This document shows positions 16,095 through 24,050 of a stretch of 41,232 nucleotides of DNA, in pieces. A model generated the notes under the pieces. It was not told where the DNA came from and did no database searches. It worked only from the letters and a program-made list of their open reading frames with translations. Position numbers and translations under genes: made by a program. The stretch spans positions 1-41,232 of the forward strand of contig JACRNH010000009.1 in NCBI GenBank assembly GCA_016219325.1. The letters are read 5' to 3'. Position 1 is the first letter of the stretch. The number at the start of each line of letters is the position of its first letter. The stretch is from Candidatus Collierbacteria bacterium (GTDB lineage: Bacteria; Patescibacteriota; Microgenomatia; UBA1400; JACPES01).

Positions 16095-16283
16095 TCAACC
16101 CCCTCTTAATTTTACAGCTAACATTAAAGATAATATAGCGAATAATAAGTTTGAGGTCAATAACCACAGATTAATTTTACGGAATTCTCTGCTGGTAACT
16201 ATAACCGCTAACCCAGCGGCAGACCAACCGGCCGACAGATTTATCAACCAATCTGCTAAGGTTAACCACCAAATTGAATTCAT
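16095..16283 (-). CDS. Small two-helix membrane protein (first gene of a pair)
   Basis: A 62-residue protein with two predicted membrane helices (about 7-29 and 38-57) separated by a basic turn (TSREFRK). The sequence TAGAAT ends 6 nt before the ATG, suggesting a leaderless transcript. Its helical layout and LxxNLSAGW-like first helix resemble the 61-residue protein at 38677-38862 (VNLAAAWFF). It is flanked on both sides by the AGTATTGACA inverted repeat family. Function unknown. Confidence 0.6.
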   Translation of the reverse strand: MNSIWWLTLADWLINLSAGWSAAGLAVIVTSREFRKINLWLLTSNLLFAILSLMLAVKLRGG

Positions 16284-16479
16284 TAATTAATTCTATCAAA
16301 TAATTTCGTACAGCCAGATTCTTAGAGGTCTCCAGGGGGGAAGTCCGTTTCCCTCGATAAATTTTGTCAATAAATCGATACTCGAGTATCAAAGTATTGA
16401 CAGTTTTTAAAAACGGCAGAATTAGAGCATTTGTTAATACTTTGCTACGATCGTGAAGGAATAGTGACAAATGACTAAT
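16284..16479. repeat. Two AGTATTGACA-family inverted repeats
   Basis: 16363-16408 has TTTTGTCAATA and AAAGTATTGACAG around a CGATACTCGAGTATC centre. 16431-16472 is a diverged copy with the TTTGTTAATA arm and the ACGATCGT centre typical of the 31-39 kb copies. Confidence 0.65.
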
Positions 16480-18441
16480 TTATTGCCTGGATTTAATGCT
16501 TTTTTGGAGGGCCTGATCGGAGAACCGGTCGGCAACCTCAATCATTCTGCCTCTGAAATTTTTAAGATCTGCTCCGGCCGCGATACCGGCCTCAATCACC
16601 GAAGTCGAAGGTACTTGAACTACTTGCCCCTTAGAGTTAGACGCAGGCGCAAACTCAGCCAAACTGGTCTTTCTACCTTGAGAAAGATCGACTAAACTAC
16701 CCAAGTTTTGGACTATAGATAGCGGCAATCTGGAGGCTCCGCCATTACCGCCTTTTCCTCTTATAGCCAATACCGGAATCATGTCCCCAACCACCATATA
16801 CGGCCAAAGTTTAAAAGCCTCAAACAAATCGCTGGTGGCCACTTCCGTTTCTTCAGTGCTCATCGGTTGATGATCGCCGCGGTCGGTATCAACTTTGATC
16901 ATTAATGGCACCGGTGATCCCTCATGCCCCGGAACGGAATGTTGCAAAACGGAATAACCGGTGTACATTTCGGAAGCGGACGGACGCTGCAGGTCTCCCT
17001 GGCCTAACGCCAAATGGCGCTTTGCCCCCGAAGAATGATCTCCTGTTGCCAAATGATCCTCTAAATGTTTGCCGGGAGGATGGCCCATTCCGAATGTATC
17101 CAATATATGATCGTAGGCCAAGCATCTGAAAAGTTGATGCGTCATTCTATTCCTAATCGTTTCCGCTTTGCCGCAGGCGGCTGCTTTATCCACGATTTGA
17201 CCCAGGCCGGCGCCAAGAAACTTATCTACTATGCCCTTAATTTGCCGGCCGCGGCCGTCTCCTCCCCGGTAATAATCCCACAATTTTTGGGTGAGATCAG
17301 TTATCTCTGTTTGAACTGCCAGCCAATTTTCCTGCAATTCGCGGTAGGATCTGGTTCCTGATTTGACCGGCAACAATTCCCGGATTTTTTGGGCCTCCTG
17401 TTTTAATGAGAATATCAATCCCTGCTCGGCTAAAGCTTGCAAGCTTTCGTTGGTGAATCCTCCGGCCTCAAGAACTGCCGGATGAGTCAAGGCGGAAAGG
17501 CTGTCTACTCCGGCTATTAAATCTCCGTCGAGTTTGTTAAAAATTTCAACCGGAACAACCATCCTGACTTCCGGCATATTCCCAAAAGCCTGCCTCTGGG
17601 CGATTTTAGCTACCACTCCGGCCAGCAATCCTCCATCCGGGGCTTCAACTCCTCCATGGTTTCGGGAATAATTGTTCCAAAGTCCTTTTAGATCTTTTAG
17701 TCCTGTCTTGACTTCCTGAGGGCTCAACTTAAACTCAGGCGCCAAAGCATCTAAATGATCAAACACATAACCCAATGCCGGAATTTCGTCGCCGTCTCCG
17801 GCTTCATTAGCCAACATTTGATCTCTCCGGCCGCAGCCGGTGTGTTCAACCGCGATTTCTAAAATATCAGCCGCACCTTGTCTAGCGCTATGAATCAATC
17901 TTTTTTTCAAGGCCGACGGATCGGCGACGAACTCGCCCCTGGATTCAATAAAAGACACCGGCACATCTCCGCCAAGAGTCCTTCCCATCGCAGTTCCTGT
18001 CCCGGCTACAGCTTCAGAAGCAATTCCCCTATCCACGCAGGCAGCTACGCCTGTTAAAATTTGCTGTCCCGGAATCTGCCACATATCTTTTTCCCGTTTT
18101 GTCAATTCCGCGAATTCAGAACTTGCCAAAACTTTAGCCCGTTCATTTATCTCTTGGACAATATCAACAAATGTTTCCGTAGTCCCCTCCGCCCGCGACA
18201 TAAAATCAGGCCTAAGTTCAGCCACTCTTTTCAAAACAGAATCAGCTGGTAAATTCTTAAGACTGTCCGGAAAAAAAACCTCCGCTATTCCACCCATGAA
18301 AGCATCAACGGCTTTCTCAATCACCTGCCGATCGGTTTCACCGCCGATAATCGTTTCCAGCCTGTTTTGGCCATTCATAGAATTGTTTTTGACTTCCGGA
18401 TTTAAGCTCATTTTCCCTTTAATTTGTTCCCATGTTCCCAT
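16480..18441 (-). CDS. Large hypothetical protein with carbonic-anhydrase-like metal motif
   Basis: A 653-residue soluble protein that I do not recognise as a whole. The start may be the internal ATG at 18411, which has an AAAGGGAAA site; the first ten residues come from an ATGGGAAC repeat. Between residues about 130 and 215 it carries ACVDRG and, some 70 residues on, ILEIAVEHTGCG. The spacing and HxGCG pattern recall the Cys-Asp-Arg and His-Cys zinc ligands of beta-carbonic anhydrases, but the rest of that fold is not evident. It is 18 nt downstream of the ribosomal protein S1 gene on the same strand, so the two are probably co-transcribed. Confidence 0.7.
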   Translation of the reverse strand: MGTWEQIKGKMSLNPEVKNNSMNGQNRLETIIGGETDRQVIEKAVDAFMGGIAEVFFPDSLKNLPADSVLKRVAELRPDFMSRAEGTTETFVDIVQEINERAKVLASSEFAELTKREKDMWQIPGQQILTGVAACVDRGIASEAVAGTGTAMGRTLGGDVPVSFIESRGEFVADPSALKKRLIHSARQGAADILEIAVEHTGCGRRDQMLANEAGDGDEIPALGYVFDHLDALAPEFKLSPQEVKTGLKDLKGLWNNYSRNHGGVEAPDGGLLAGVVAKIAQRQAFGNMPEVRMVVPVEIFNKLDGDLIAGVDSLSALTHPAVLEAGGFTNESLQALAEQGLIFSLKQEAQKIRELLPVKSGTRSYRELQENWLAVQTEITDLTQKLWDYYRGGDGRGRQIKGIVDKFLGAGLGQIVDKAAACGKAETIRNRMTHQLFRCLAYDHILDTFGMGHPPGKHLEDHLATGDHSSGAKRHLALGQGDLQRPSASEMYTGYSVLQHSVPGHEGSPVPLMIKVDTDRGDHQPMSTEETEVATSDLFEAFKLWPYMVVGDMIPVLAIRGKGGNGGASRLPLSIVQNLGSLVDLSQGRKTSLAEFAPASNSKGQVVQVPSTSVIEAGIAAGADLKNFRGRMIEVADRFSDQALQKSIKSRQ

Positions 18442-18459
18442 GTTCCAATGCTCCCATGA

Positions 18460-19662
18460 TTATCTATAAATCATCGGCGTTTCTTCAAACATTCCGAGAG
18501 CCAATTTACGGTGACCCCTATCCAGATCTTCAATTACAACCTCAATTTTATCCCCTGCTTTAGGCTCTTTTCCGGTCGGGATCTTGGAAATATGCAAAAG
18601 ACCGGAGACGCCCGGCTCCAATTGGACAATGGCTCCGAAAGAAGCGATCTTGACGACTGTTCCCTCTAATTTCTTGCCCGGCGGGAACTTGGTTTCAACC
18701 TCATCCCACGGATCGGCCAGCGCATTTCTTATCGAAAATCCTATCCGGCCTGAATCCGGCGAAACATCGGTGATTATGACTTCAACCTCCTGGCCCTGTT
18801 TTAATACTTTGTCCGGCTTGTCAATCTTTTCCCAGGCTATTTCGCTGACATGAACTAAACCTTCAACTTCTTTATCTCCGACTTTTATCTTGATAAATGC
18901 ACCGAAATCAGTCAGGCCGGAGACAATGCCTTTAATTCTCTCTCCGACTTTCAATTTCTTTAAAATTTCTTTTTTGGCCTCAATTTCCCCGGCCTCGGAA
19001 ACCGCTTTTTCGGAGAAAATTAACCGGTTGGATTTGCGGTCAACTTCAATGATTTTAGAAGGGAAAACCCGGTTGACTAAATTCTCCAGATTAACCGCCA
19101 ATTTAGATGACAACTGGCTGGTGGGAACAAATCCCATAAATCCCATGCTGTCAATTCGGGCCACTAATCCGCCTTTATTGATTTCAAGACCCCTGACGTC
19201 TATGATTTTGCCGGTCCGCATCCATTCCTCCAATTTTTTCCATTGCCAGTCGCCGGCGGCTGATCTCACCGACAATAAAATCTGGCCTCTGTCATTTTCG
19301 GGAGAATAAACGTAAACCCTGATCTCGTTGCCTATTTCTAATGATTTAATATAGTCGCGGGCTTCTTCAAATTCCTTTTCAATTACAATTCCTTCGGTTT
19401 TGGCGCCGATGTCAACAGTCAGCATCCGCCCGGAAATTTCGGTGACAATTCCTTTCAAAATAGAACCTCTTTTGGGGACCGAGATTTTGTCTTGTTTTCG
19501 GGACATCAACTCGTCCATGGAAGACGCAGGTTTGAGATCAATCTTTTTTGCCGTTATTGGAGATTTTACCTCTGCATCTGAAGATCTTAATACAACTTTT
19601 TCTGCATACGGCTTGGTTAAACTTTTGGCAGTTTTTTTAACTGACTTTTTTATAGAGGCCAT
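18460..19662 (-). CDS. rpsA: 30S ribosomal protein S1 (four S1 domains)
   Basis: A 400-residue protein with a basic N terminus (KKSVKKTAKS) and four OB-fold S1 RNA-binding repeats: about 60-130 (GSILKGIVTEISGRMLTVDIG), 150-217, 238-312 (GERIKGIVSGLTDFGAFIKI) and 328-395 (LEGTVVKIASFGAIVQLEPG). It binds mRNA and helps place it on the ribosome. The number of repeats fits the short S1 of Gram-positive-like lineages rather than the six of E. coli. It has a proper leader with an AAAGGAG site, unlike many small genes here. Confidence 0.9.
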   Translation of the reverse strand: MASIKKSVKKTAKSLTKPYAEKVVLRSSDAEVKSPITAKKIDLKPASSMDELMSRKQDKISVPKRGSILKGIVTEISGRMLTVDIGAKTEGIVIEKEFEEARDYIKSLEIGNEIRVYVYSPENDRGQILLSVRSAAGDWQWKKLEEWMRTGKIIDVRGLEINKGGLVARIDSMGFMGFVPTSQLSSKLAVNLENLVNRVFPSKIIEVDRKSNRLIFSEKAVSEAGEIEAKKEILKKLKVGERIKGIVSGLTDFGAFIKIKVGDKEVEGLVHVSEIAWEKIDKPDKVLKQGQEVEVIITDVSPDSGRIGFSIRNALADPWDEVETKFPPGKKLEGTVVKIASFGAIVQLEPGVSGLLHISKIPTGKEPKAGDKIEVVIEDLDRGHRKLALGMFEETPMIYR

Positions 19663-19669
19663 TTGACAT

Positions 19670-19710
19670 TAATTCTCCTTTCAGGAAAGATTGGAAGATT
19701 ATAACATAAA
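19670..19710 (-). promoter_or_regulatory. Promoter and ribosome-binding site of rpsA
   Basis: An extended -10 box TGTTATAAT (TATAAT at 19698-19703 on the minus strand) is followed by an AAAGGAG site at about 19675-19681, 12 nt before the chosen ATG. A nearer ATG is out of frame. Confidence 0.5.
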
Positions 19711-19826
19711 AGTCAGAACCTTATTCATCAAATTTAATACATCTATTGGGAACATGTTCCCAACATTGCTATTTCTAATGGGAATTGTCAGATGTGACTT
19801 GACAAAGCTGGTATGCTTATTACATC

Positions 19827-20102
19827 ATGACACCAGCTTTAACTGTTGAATCCGGAAGAAACTCTCCCATAAAGCGTGATCCGCCTACGCCGGCAGAGTA
19901 TGTTAATTTAGTTACTACCTTGACGGAAGGCAGCGTATTTTTACTTACATTGATGACCAATCAGCCTGGCTCTATTGTCCTGCTGTCTCTTGGAGGGACA
20001 ATTGCCGGCTTGATTTTAGGCCAAAAAATGATCAATGTCAGGAACGACCGAATGAGGCAAGCCGAAAGCAATATAACGTCTGGAAATGACTTCCGGGCTT
20101 AA
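19827..20102 (+). CDS. Small membrane protein, hypothetical
   Basis: A 91-residue protein with a polar N terminus, one or two hydrophobic stretches (about 31-43 and 48-66, VLLSLGGTIAGLILG) and a charged tail (VRNDRMRQAE). No family is recognised. It stands alone between rpsA and a GGCCGGGCC palindrome pair, which can act as its terminator. Confidence 0.55.
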   Translation: MTPALTVESGRNSPIKRDPPTPAEYVNLVTTLTEGSVFLLTLMTNQPGSIVLLSLGGTIAGLILGQKMINVRNDRMRQAESNITSGNDFRA

Positions 20103-20143
20103 GAGAAGGATCCGAATTCTTTATCGCCCTGTCTGACTGTATT

Positions 20144-20187
20144 AAAAAGGCCCGGCCTTTATTAAAAAGGCCCGGCCTTTTGTGGCT
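20144..20187. repeat. Tandem GGCCGGGCC-family palindromes
   Basis: Two AAAAAGGCCCGGCCTTT units 20 nt apart, ending in the TTTTGTGGCTA tail. They lie between convergent genes and probably act as a terminator. Confidence 0.75.
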
Positions 20188-20193
20188 AAAAAG

Positions 20194-21357
20194 TCAGGGA
20201 CGAGGGTAAAACCAAGCTTCTATTCTTTCAAAATAATTTTGGGATGTGATAATCTCGGAGTTGTGCGGCAGAGGAAAAATTTTCCTGGTATTCCCTTTTA
20301 CCGTTTTTATTTCAATAGTTGTATAATTTTTCTTGTAATCTTCAATTACAAGATCAATTTCTTTCCCTCCATATTCCCGATAAAAATACATATTCACTTT
20401 GGAGTTGTTAAGCTGGCGCGCCTTTTCAAGTTCGGAAATGATGAAGTTCTCAAACACTCCTCCCTGATCTTGGCGAAGCTCTAAATCCCGAAAATCCCGA
20501 ATTAATACATTGCGGATGCCAAGGTCATAAAAATATAATTTACGGTTTTCCGACACCGCCTTTCTGATATTAGTTTTGAATGACGGCAATGGAATTAAAA
20601 TGTAATTTTTAATAAAGATCTCAATATAATTAGAAACAGTTGAAGGATTAGCCCCCAAAGAATTAGCTATTTCGCGGACTGAAACTTCTGAGCCTAGCTG
20701 GAGGGCAATTTTGGTCAAAATATCTTTAGCCAATTTTTGATTTTTTAATTCATAGATATCAATCACGTCTTTGAGGACATAGGCATCCAGCATTCTCTGC
20801 AAAAGATTGATTCTATCTTTTTCAGGAAAATCTTGATGGGTATAAACTTCTGGATACGCGCCCCAGATCTGCAGCTTTTTGGCTATTTGTTTTTCAAATT
20901 CTTCTCTCTCTGAAGTCTTGGATCTCTCATTATCATAGATTTCCCAAACAGCTAAAGGCAAACAATAAATCTGGTTAAATCTGCCAGCCAAGGTATCAAA
21001 TTCCTTAGAAAATTTTTGCCTAAGTTCTGAACTTCCGGTGGCAACAATCTTGATTTTAAATTCATCATGAAGCAATTTGAGCATCACCGTCGCTTCCGGA
21101 TAGTTTTGGACCTCGTCAATTAATATTACTTTGTTTTCTTTAACAATTCTATCCAGGACTTCCCGGCGCGGAGCAAATTTTTCCCTGTCAGACTCAAAGT
21201 CGAAGTTGAATTTTGAAACTCCAAGTTCACGGGCAAATTTATCAATAAGAGTGGTTTTACCTGAACGCCTTGGCCCCCATACAAACAATATTTTGGTATC
21301 CTCGTTCTTGAGATATGCGCCTATCGCATCTTCAATTGTCCGTTTTAGGATTGGCAT
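20194..21357 (-). CDS. AAA ATPase with DUF4143 domain
   Basis: A 387-residue protein of the AAA_14/DUF4143 family. The P-loop is GPRRSGKTTLI (about 29-39), Walker B is VILIDEVQ near 97, and sensor residues lie in VATGSSELRQKF. A winged-helix-like region (EIANSLGANPSTVSNYI) follows, then a C-terminal PD-(D/E)XK-like segment (FYREYGGKEIDLVIE...TTIEIKTVKG). These accessory ATPases often accompany toxin-antitoxin genes, as here. A consensus promoter (TTGACA, 16 nt, TAATAT) ends 6 nt before the ATG. A second member is at 34777-35955. Confidence 0.88.
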   Translation of the reverse strand: MPILKRTIEDAIGAYLKNEDTKILFVWGPRRSGKTTLIDKFARELGVSKFNFDFESDREKFAPRREVLDRIVKENKVILIDEVQNYPEATVMLKLLHDEFKIKIVATGSSELRQKFSKEFDTLAGRFNQIYCLPLAVWEIYDNERSKTSEREEFEKQIAKKLQIWGAYPEVYTHQDFPEKDRINLLQRMLDAYVLKDVIDIYELKNQKLAKDILTKIALQLGSEVSVREIANSLGANPSTVSNYIEIFIKNYILIPLPSFKTNIRKAVSENRKLYFYDLGIRNVLIRDFRDLELRQDQGGVFENFIISELEKARQLNNSKVNMYFYREYGGKEIDLVIEDYKKNYTTIEIKTVKGNTRKIFPLPHNSEIITSQNYFERIEAWFYPRP

Positions 21358-21391
21358 ATATCCATATTATTGCTAATTTGTAGTTTGTCAA
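21358..21391 (-). promoter_or_regulatory. Leaderless-type promoter of the DUF4143 ATPase gene
   Basis: TTGACA at 21386-21391 and TAATAT at 21364-21369 on the minus strand, spacer 16 nt, with 6 nt between the -10 box and the ATG. Confidence 0.7.
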
Positions 21392-21453
21392 TATGCACTT
21401 TACTGTTAAATTGGAGCCTGGACTATTTCCCGTCTACCGCTTCCCAGTCTTAA

Positions 21454-21492
21454 TTACCGCAAACAGTCGGGGGCGAGGGTGAAACCGGCATT
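21454..21492 (-). pseudogene. Relic of the 3' end of the nuclease gene
   Basis: This short stretch matches the last codons of the nuclease gene at 22347-22991 almost base for base. It encodes AGFTLAPDCLR followed by a stop, without the rest of the gene. It looks like a leftover of a duplication and deletion around the TA module that now separates the two copies. Confidence 0.65.
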
Positions 21493-21504
21493 CAGATTGC
21501 CAAC

Positions 21505-21912
21505 TCATATCAATTCCACTTTAATTTCTTTAACTTTAGTAATTGCCTTATCTGCCGTGTAAAACAGATCGACTTTTTTTTCAATAGCGGTGGCCAAATG
21601 AATGCAATCAGGAGTGGTAAAATTGTATTTGGCGCGGATCTTAGCCGCTATTTCAGAAATTTTTTGAGTAAAATCCGCGATTTCAATATTGGTAATATGA
21701 TTCTTTAGGTTCTTATATACATTCACCAATTGTCCACTGTTTTCTCGTAATGGAACAATCAATAATTCCATACTAATTAACGGAGAAATCACAATCTGAA
21801 AATCTTTTTCAATCGATTCAATCAGTATTTTCTCAACTTTTTGAGACAAACCGGCTTCTCCTTCAAAGAAAGCGATGTAAAGATTTGTGTCTATATAGAT
21901 TTTTTGTCCCAT
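21505..21912 (-). CDS. PIN-domain toxin (VapC-like)
   Basis: A 135-residue PIN ribonuclease with acidic residues in YIDTNLYIAFFEGE, ISMELLI, TTPDCIHLATA and FYTADKA. The start overlaps the end of the upstream AbrB-type antitoxin gene by 22 nt. It is the toxin of a type II module. Confidence 0.87.
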   Translation of the reverse strand: MGQKIYIDTNLYIAFFEGEAGLSQKVEKILIESIEKDFQIVISPLISMELLIVPLRENSGQLVNVYKNLKNHITNIEIADFTQKISEIAAKIRAKYNFTTPDCIHLATAIEKKVDLFYTADKAITKVKEIKVELI

Positions 21913-22154
21913 GATGCCCGTTCTTGGATCAGATATTTACGGCCGCTGCCATATTTTTTATATAAATCTTTCCCAATACCCCTTAAAGATTTCAAAGATT
22001 GAACCGACGCCGGCGTTATTCTGACGTAATTTACTCCCAGATAATTTTGGACTGTTTCCCATACCATCCGCGTTCCGGGCGTAAGTCCCAGTTCGTCTCT
22101 TATTTGGACCGGAATCGTAGTTTGGCCTTGAATAGATACAGTGCTTTGATACAT
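21891..22154 (-). CDS. AbrB/MazE-type antitoxin
   Basis: An 87-residue protein with an N-terminal AbrB fold (TVSIQGQTTIPVQIRDELGL) and a basic C terminus. It precedes and overlaps the PIN toxin gene. Its promoter TTGACA, 17 nt, TATACA ends 6 nt before the ATG, so the mRNA should be leaderless. Autorepression at this site is likely. Confidence 0.86.
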   Translation of the reverse strand: MYQSTVSIQGQTTIPVQIRDELGLTPGTRMVWETVQNYLGVNYVRITPASVQSLKSLRGIGKDLYKKYGSGRKYLIQERASWDKKSI

Positions 22155-22189
22155 AATTTATGTATACTCTATCACTTTACATTTGTCAA
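22155..22189 (-). promoter_or_regulatory. Leaderless-type promoter of the AbrB/PIN module
   Basis: TTGACA at 22184-22189 and TATACA at 22161-22166 on the minus strand, spacer 17 nt, with 6 nt to the ATG. Confidence 0.7.
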
Positions 22190-22251
22190 GATATAAATAT
22201 ATTCTCTCAACCATTATGAATTGCTTTTCTTCACATTTTAAAAACAAATAT

Positions 22252-22305
22252 CTTGACGTATAGCAATATTGAAGGTTAGACCTTCAATATTCCTGTATAT
22301 CAAGT
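22252..22305. repeat. 50-nt imperfect palindrome (ATTGAAGGT family)
   Basis: Core ATTGAAGGTtagACCTTCAAT with outer arms CTTGACGTATAGCAAT and ATTCCTGTATATCAAG, the most symmetric of four copies (6739, 13641, 22252, 23061). Confidence 0.8.
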
Positions 22306-22346
22306 TTATTTTTAAATCACGGCGAGGTGGACTTTGTCTTTATCAA

Positions 22347-22991
22347 CTACCGCAAACAGTCGGGGGCGAGGGTGAAGCCGGCGGCTTTAGCTTCTTTTTC
22401 GGTACAGAAAAATTGCTCGCCTAAATCCAAATTGAGGACTATTTTATCGTAATGGCGGCAGTTGGGAAGATGATAAAGATGATCCCAGCTGGACTGATCA
22501 ATGTTTCCTTTGATAACGCATTTGGGGTTTTCCGGAATCGGACTTGTAAGCGTACACAGGGAATGAAGGCCGCGGCGGTTATCGGAGGCCTCATGATAGG
22601 CTGATTTTAATTCTTCGTTTTTGGAATTTTTAGTGTAATCCGGTCTAGCCCAGCCGGCAGACAATATTGATTTATTTACCAATGTCCGGCCAACATAAAC
22701 CAAGCCCATCCTCCGGCCATAGGTATCCCTTTTTTCCTCTTCAATCCGGACGGATTTGCCGGAAATTAACTTGGTGAGTTCAGCTGTGGCTTCGGCAGAT
22801 CCGCACCGGCCGGTTTCCGGAGCGTTAACTCCCAATAATCTAACCCTATCACCATCCGGAAGCTGAAAAGTATCGCCGTCTAAAATTTTAGCAGGGATAT
22901 TGGCCTGTTTAGCCTTATATACAAAATAACCGTTTAGTCCCAAAGATCCCAAAAAAGCCAGCATTAAGCCTGAAGCCAGCAAAGAACGCAT
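22347..22991 (-). CDS. Secreted thermonuclease-like nuclease
   Basis: A 214-residue protein. An N-terminal hydrophobic segment (about 5-24) exports or anchors it. The staphylococcal-nuclease OB-fold domain (about 35-145) has the ILDGDTFQLPDGDRVRLLGV and YGRRMGLVYVGRTLV blocks and the catalytic R-E-R set within RVRLLGVNAPET, AEATAEL and EKRDTYGRR. The C-terminal module (about 158-214) has IKGNI, YHLPNCRHYD and a FCTEKEAKAAGF ending, matching the short domain that often follows SNase domains. It probably degrades environmental nucleic acids, useful to a host-dependent cell that scavenges nucleotides. Confidence 0.88.
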   Translation of the reverse strand: MRSLLASGLMLAFLGSLGLNGYFVYKAKQANIPAKILDGDTFQLPDGDRVRLLGVNAPETGRCGSAEATAELTKLISGKSVRIEEEKRDTYGRRMGLVYVGRTLVNKSILSAGWARPDYTKNSKNEELKSAYHEASDNRRGLHSLCTLTSPIPENPKCVIKGNIDQSSWDHLYHLPNCRHYDKIVLNLDLGEQFFCTEKEAKAAGFTLAPDCLR

Positions 22992-23060
22992 GAAATAATA
23001 ATATCAGATCAGAGGAGAAGAGAAATTAAACATTTTTCCTATTAATGCTCGTCATAAAAT

Positions 23061-23113
23061 ATGTTGACATATCATCATATTGAAGGTTAGACCTTCAATA
23101 TGGCTATGTATCG
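23061..23113. repeat. ATTGAAGGT-family palindrome downstream of 5S
   Basis: Arms ATATTGAAGGT and ACCTTCAATAT with the flanking TTGACATAT and ATGGCTATGTAT typical of the family. It lies at the 3' end of the rRNA unit, about 30 nt beyond 5S. Confidence 0.75.
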
Positions 23114-23141
23114 GAATTTTTATGTCAATAGGCACAAAAAA

Positions 23142-23297
23142 GCTGGCCTTGACTTATTTTCGCCCCGGATAAACCGGTACTATCGTCGGCGCTGACGCGT
23201 TTCACGACTCTGTTCGGAATGGGTAACCCGACTAAATTTTGCTTGCGCAAAACTTTGACGGGTAAAGAGGTGGGACCACGCCGCTCTAAAGACCAGC
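23142..23297 (-). rRNA. rrf: 5S rRNA with a 38-nt hairpin insertion
   Basis: The terminal helix GCTGGTCTT/AAGGCCAGC, the box GTGGTCCCACCTC and the segment CCGAACAGAGTCGTGAAACG identify 5S rRNA. At 156 nt it is longer than the usual 115-120. The excess is a 38-nt hairpin (23226-23263) between the CCCACCTC and CATTCCGAAC segments, flanked by TTACCC on both sides. Removing it leaves 118 nt. A T-run directly after the terminal helix may end transcription. Confidence 0.9.
23226..23263. repeat. Hairpin insertion within 5S rRNA
   Basis: ACCCGACTAAATTTTGC and GCAAAACTTTGACGGGT form a stem around a short loop. A second copy of the same element lies at 23359-23397, between 23S and 5S. Confidence 0.85.
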
Positions 23298-23322
23298 AAA
23301 GGTATTCTATCACATTAAAACT

Positions 23323-23341
23323 CGAATAAGTGTTCGGAAAT
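23323..23341. other. 3' arm of the pre-23S processing stem
   Basis: This 19-nt sequence is an exact reverse complement of 29317-29335 upstream of 23S. The two arms enclose the whole 23S gene, as do RNase III processing stems in bacterial rRNA operons. Confidence 0.85.
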
Positions 23342-23358
23342 GAATAGACCATATATTA

Positions 23359-23397
23359 ACCCGTCAAAATTTTTGCATGACAAAAACTTAGTCGGGT
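23359..23397. repeat. Second copy of the 5S hairpin element, at the 23S 3' end
   Basis: ACCCGTCAAAATTTTTGC and ACAAAAACTTAGTCGGGT pair to a hairpin. It abuts the mature 3' end of 23S and shares ends with the element inside 5S. Confidence 0.8.
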
Positions 23398-23487
23398 AAA
23401 AAATTGTTTCTTCGGGCGATTAGTACCGGTCAGCTTAACTCCTTACGGAGCTTCCACTCCCGGCCTATAGCTCGCGCTCCGCGCGGG

Positions 23488-23640
23488 AAAATCCGGTTAT
23501 CGGTTCTCAGTTGTCAGTTATCAGTTACAGGTTAGCCAGTTTTCAGTTTGCCAATCTTATAAGACCGATAAACCGAAAACCGATAAACTTGAAACTGAAA
23601 ACCGAAAACAGAAAACTGATAACTGAATTTCCTCGTGCGA
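23488..23640. repeat. Heptamer fold-back element in 23S near helix 98
   Basis: Interrupts 23S between GTACTGGATA and ATAGGCCGGG, where E. coli has the variable helix 98. The arms (CGGTTATCGGTTCTCAGTTG and its imperfect complement) fold on each other. The 140-nt core is nearly the same as at 26972-27114 and 28690-28855. Confidence 0.85.
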
Positions 23641-23714
23641 AGCACGATATATCCAGTACTCTTCTGGTGCCCTTCGTCCGCCTTACGGCGGACTGGAATC
23701 CTAATCTTAGGAAT

Positions 23715-23747
<33 letters not shown>

Positions 23748-23981
23748 ACTACCAACGTAGCTACCCAGCTATGCTCCTGACGGAAACAACTGGATCACCA
23801 GAGGTTGGCTCAACCCGGTCCTCTCGTACTAGGGTCAAACTCCCTCAAGATTCCAACGCTGACTGCGGATAGAGACCGACCTGTCTTGCGCATGTAATTC
23901 CCTTATTGCTAAGAGCATGGACTATATCATCATCCCGATAAAATCGGGACGATCGACGTTTAGTCTCTACGGGGTTAAACG

Positions 23982-24050
23982 GTTATCGGTTCTCGGTTTT
24001 CAGTTTTCGGTTATTAGTCTACCGGTTTTCGGTTTGCCGGTTACGAAAAT
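23982..24050. repeat. Heptamer arm flanking the intronic four-helix-bundle gene (side 1)
   Basis: GGTTATCGGTTCTCGGTTTT and following 7-nt units. It is complementary to the arm at 24280-24350, so the gene sits in the loop of one fold-back element. Confidence 0.75.
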
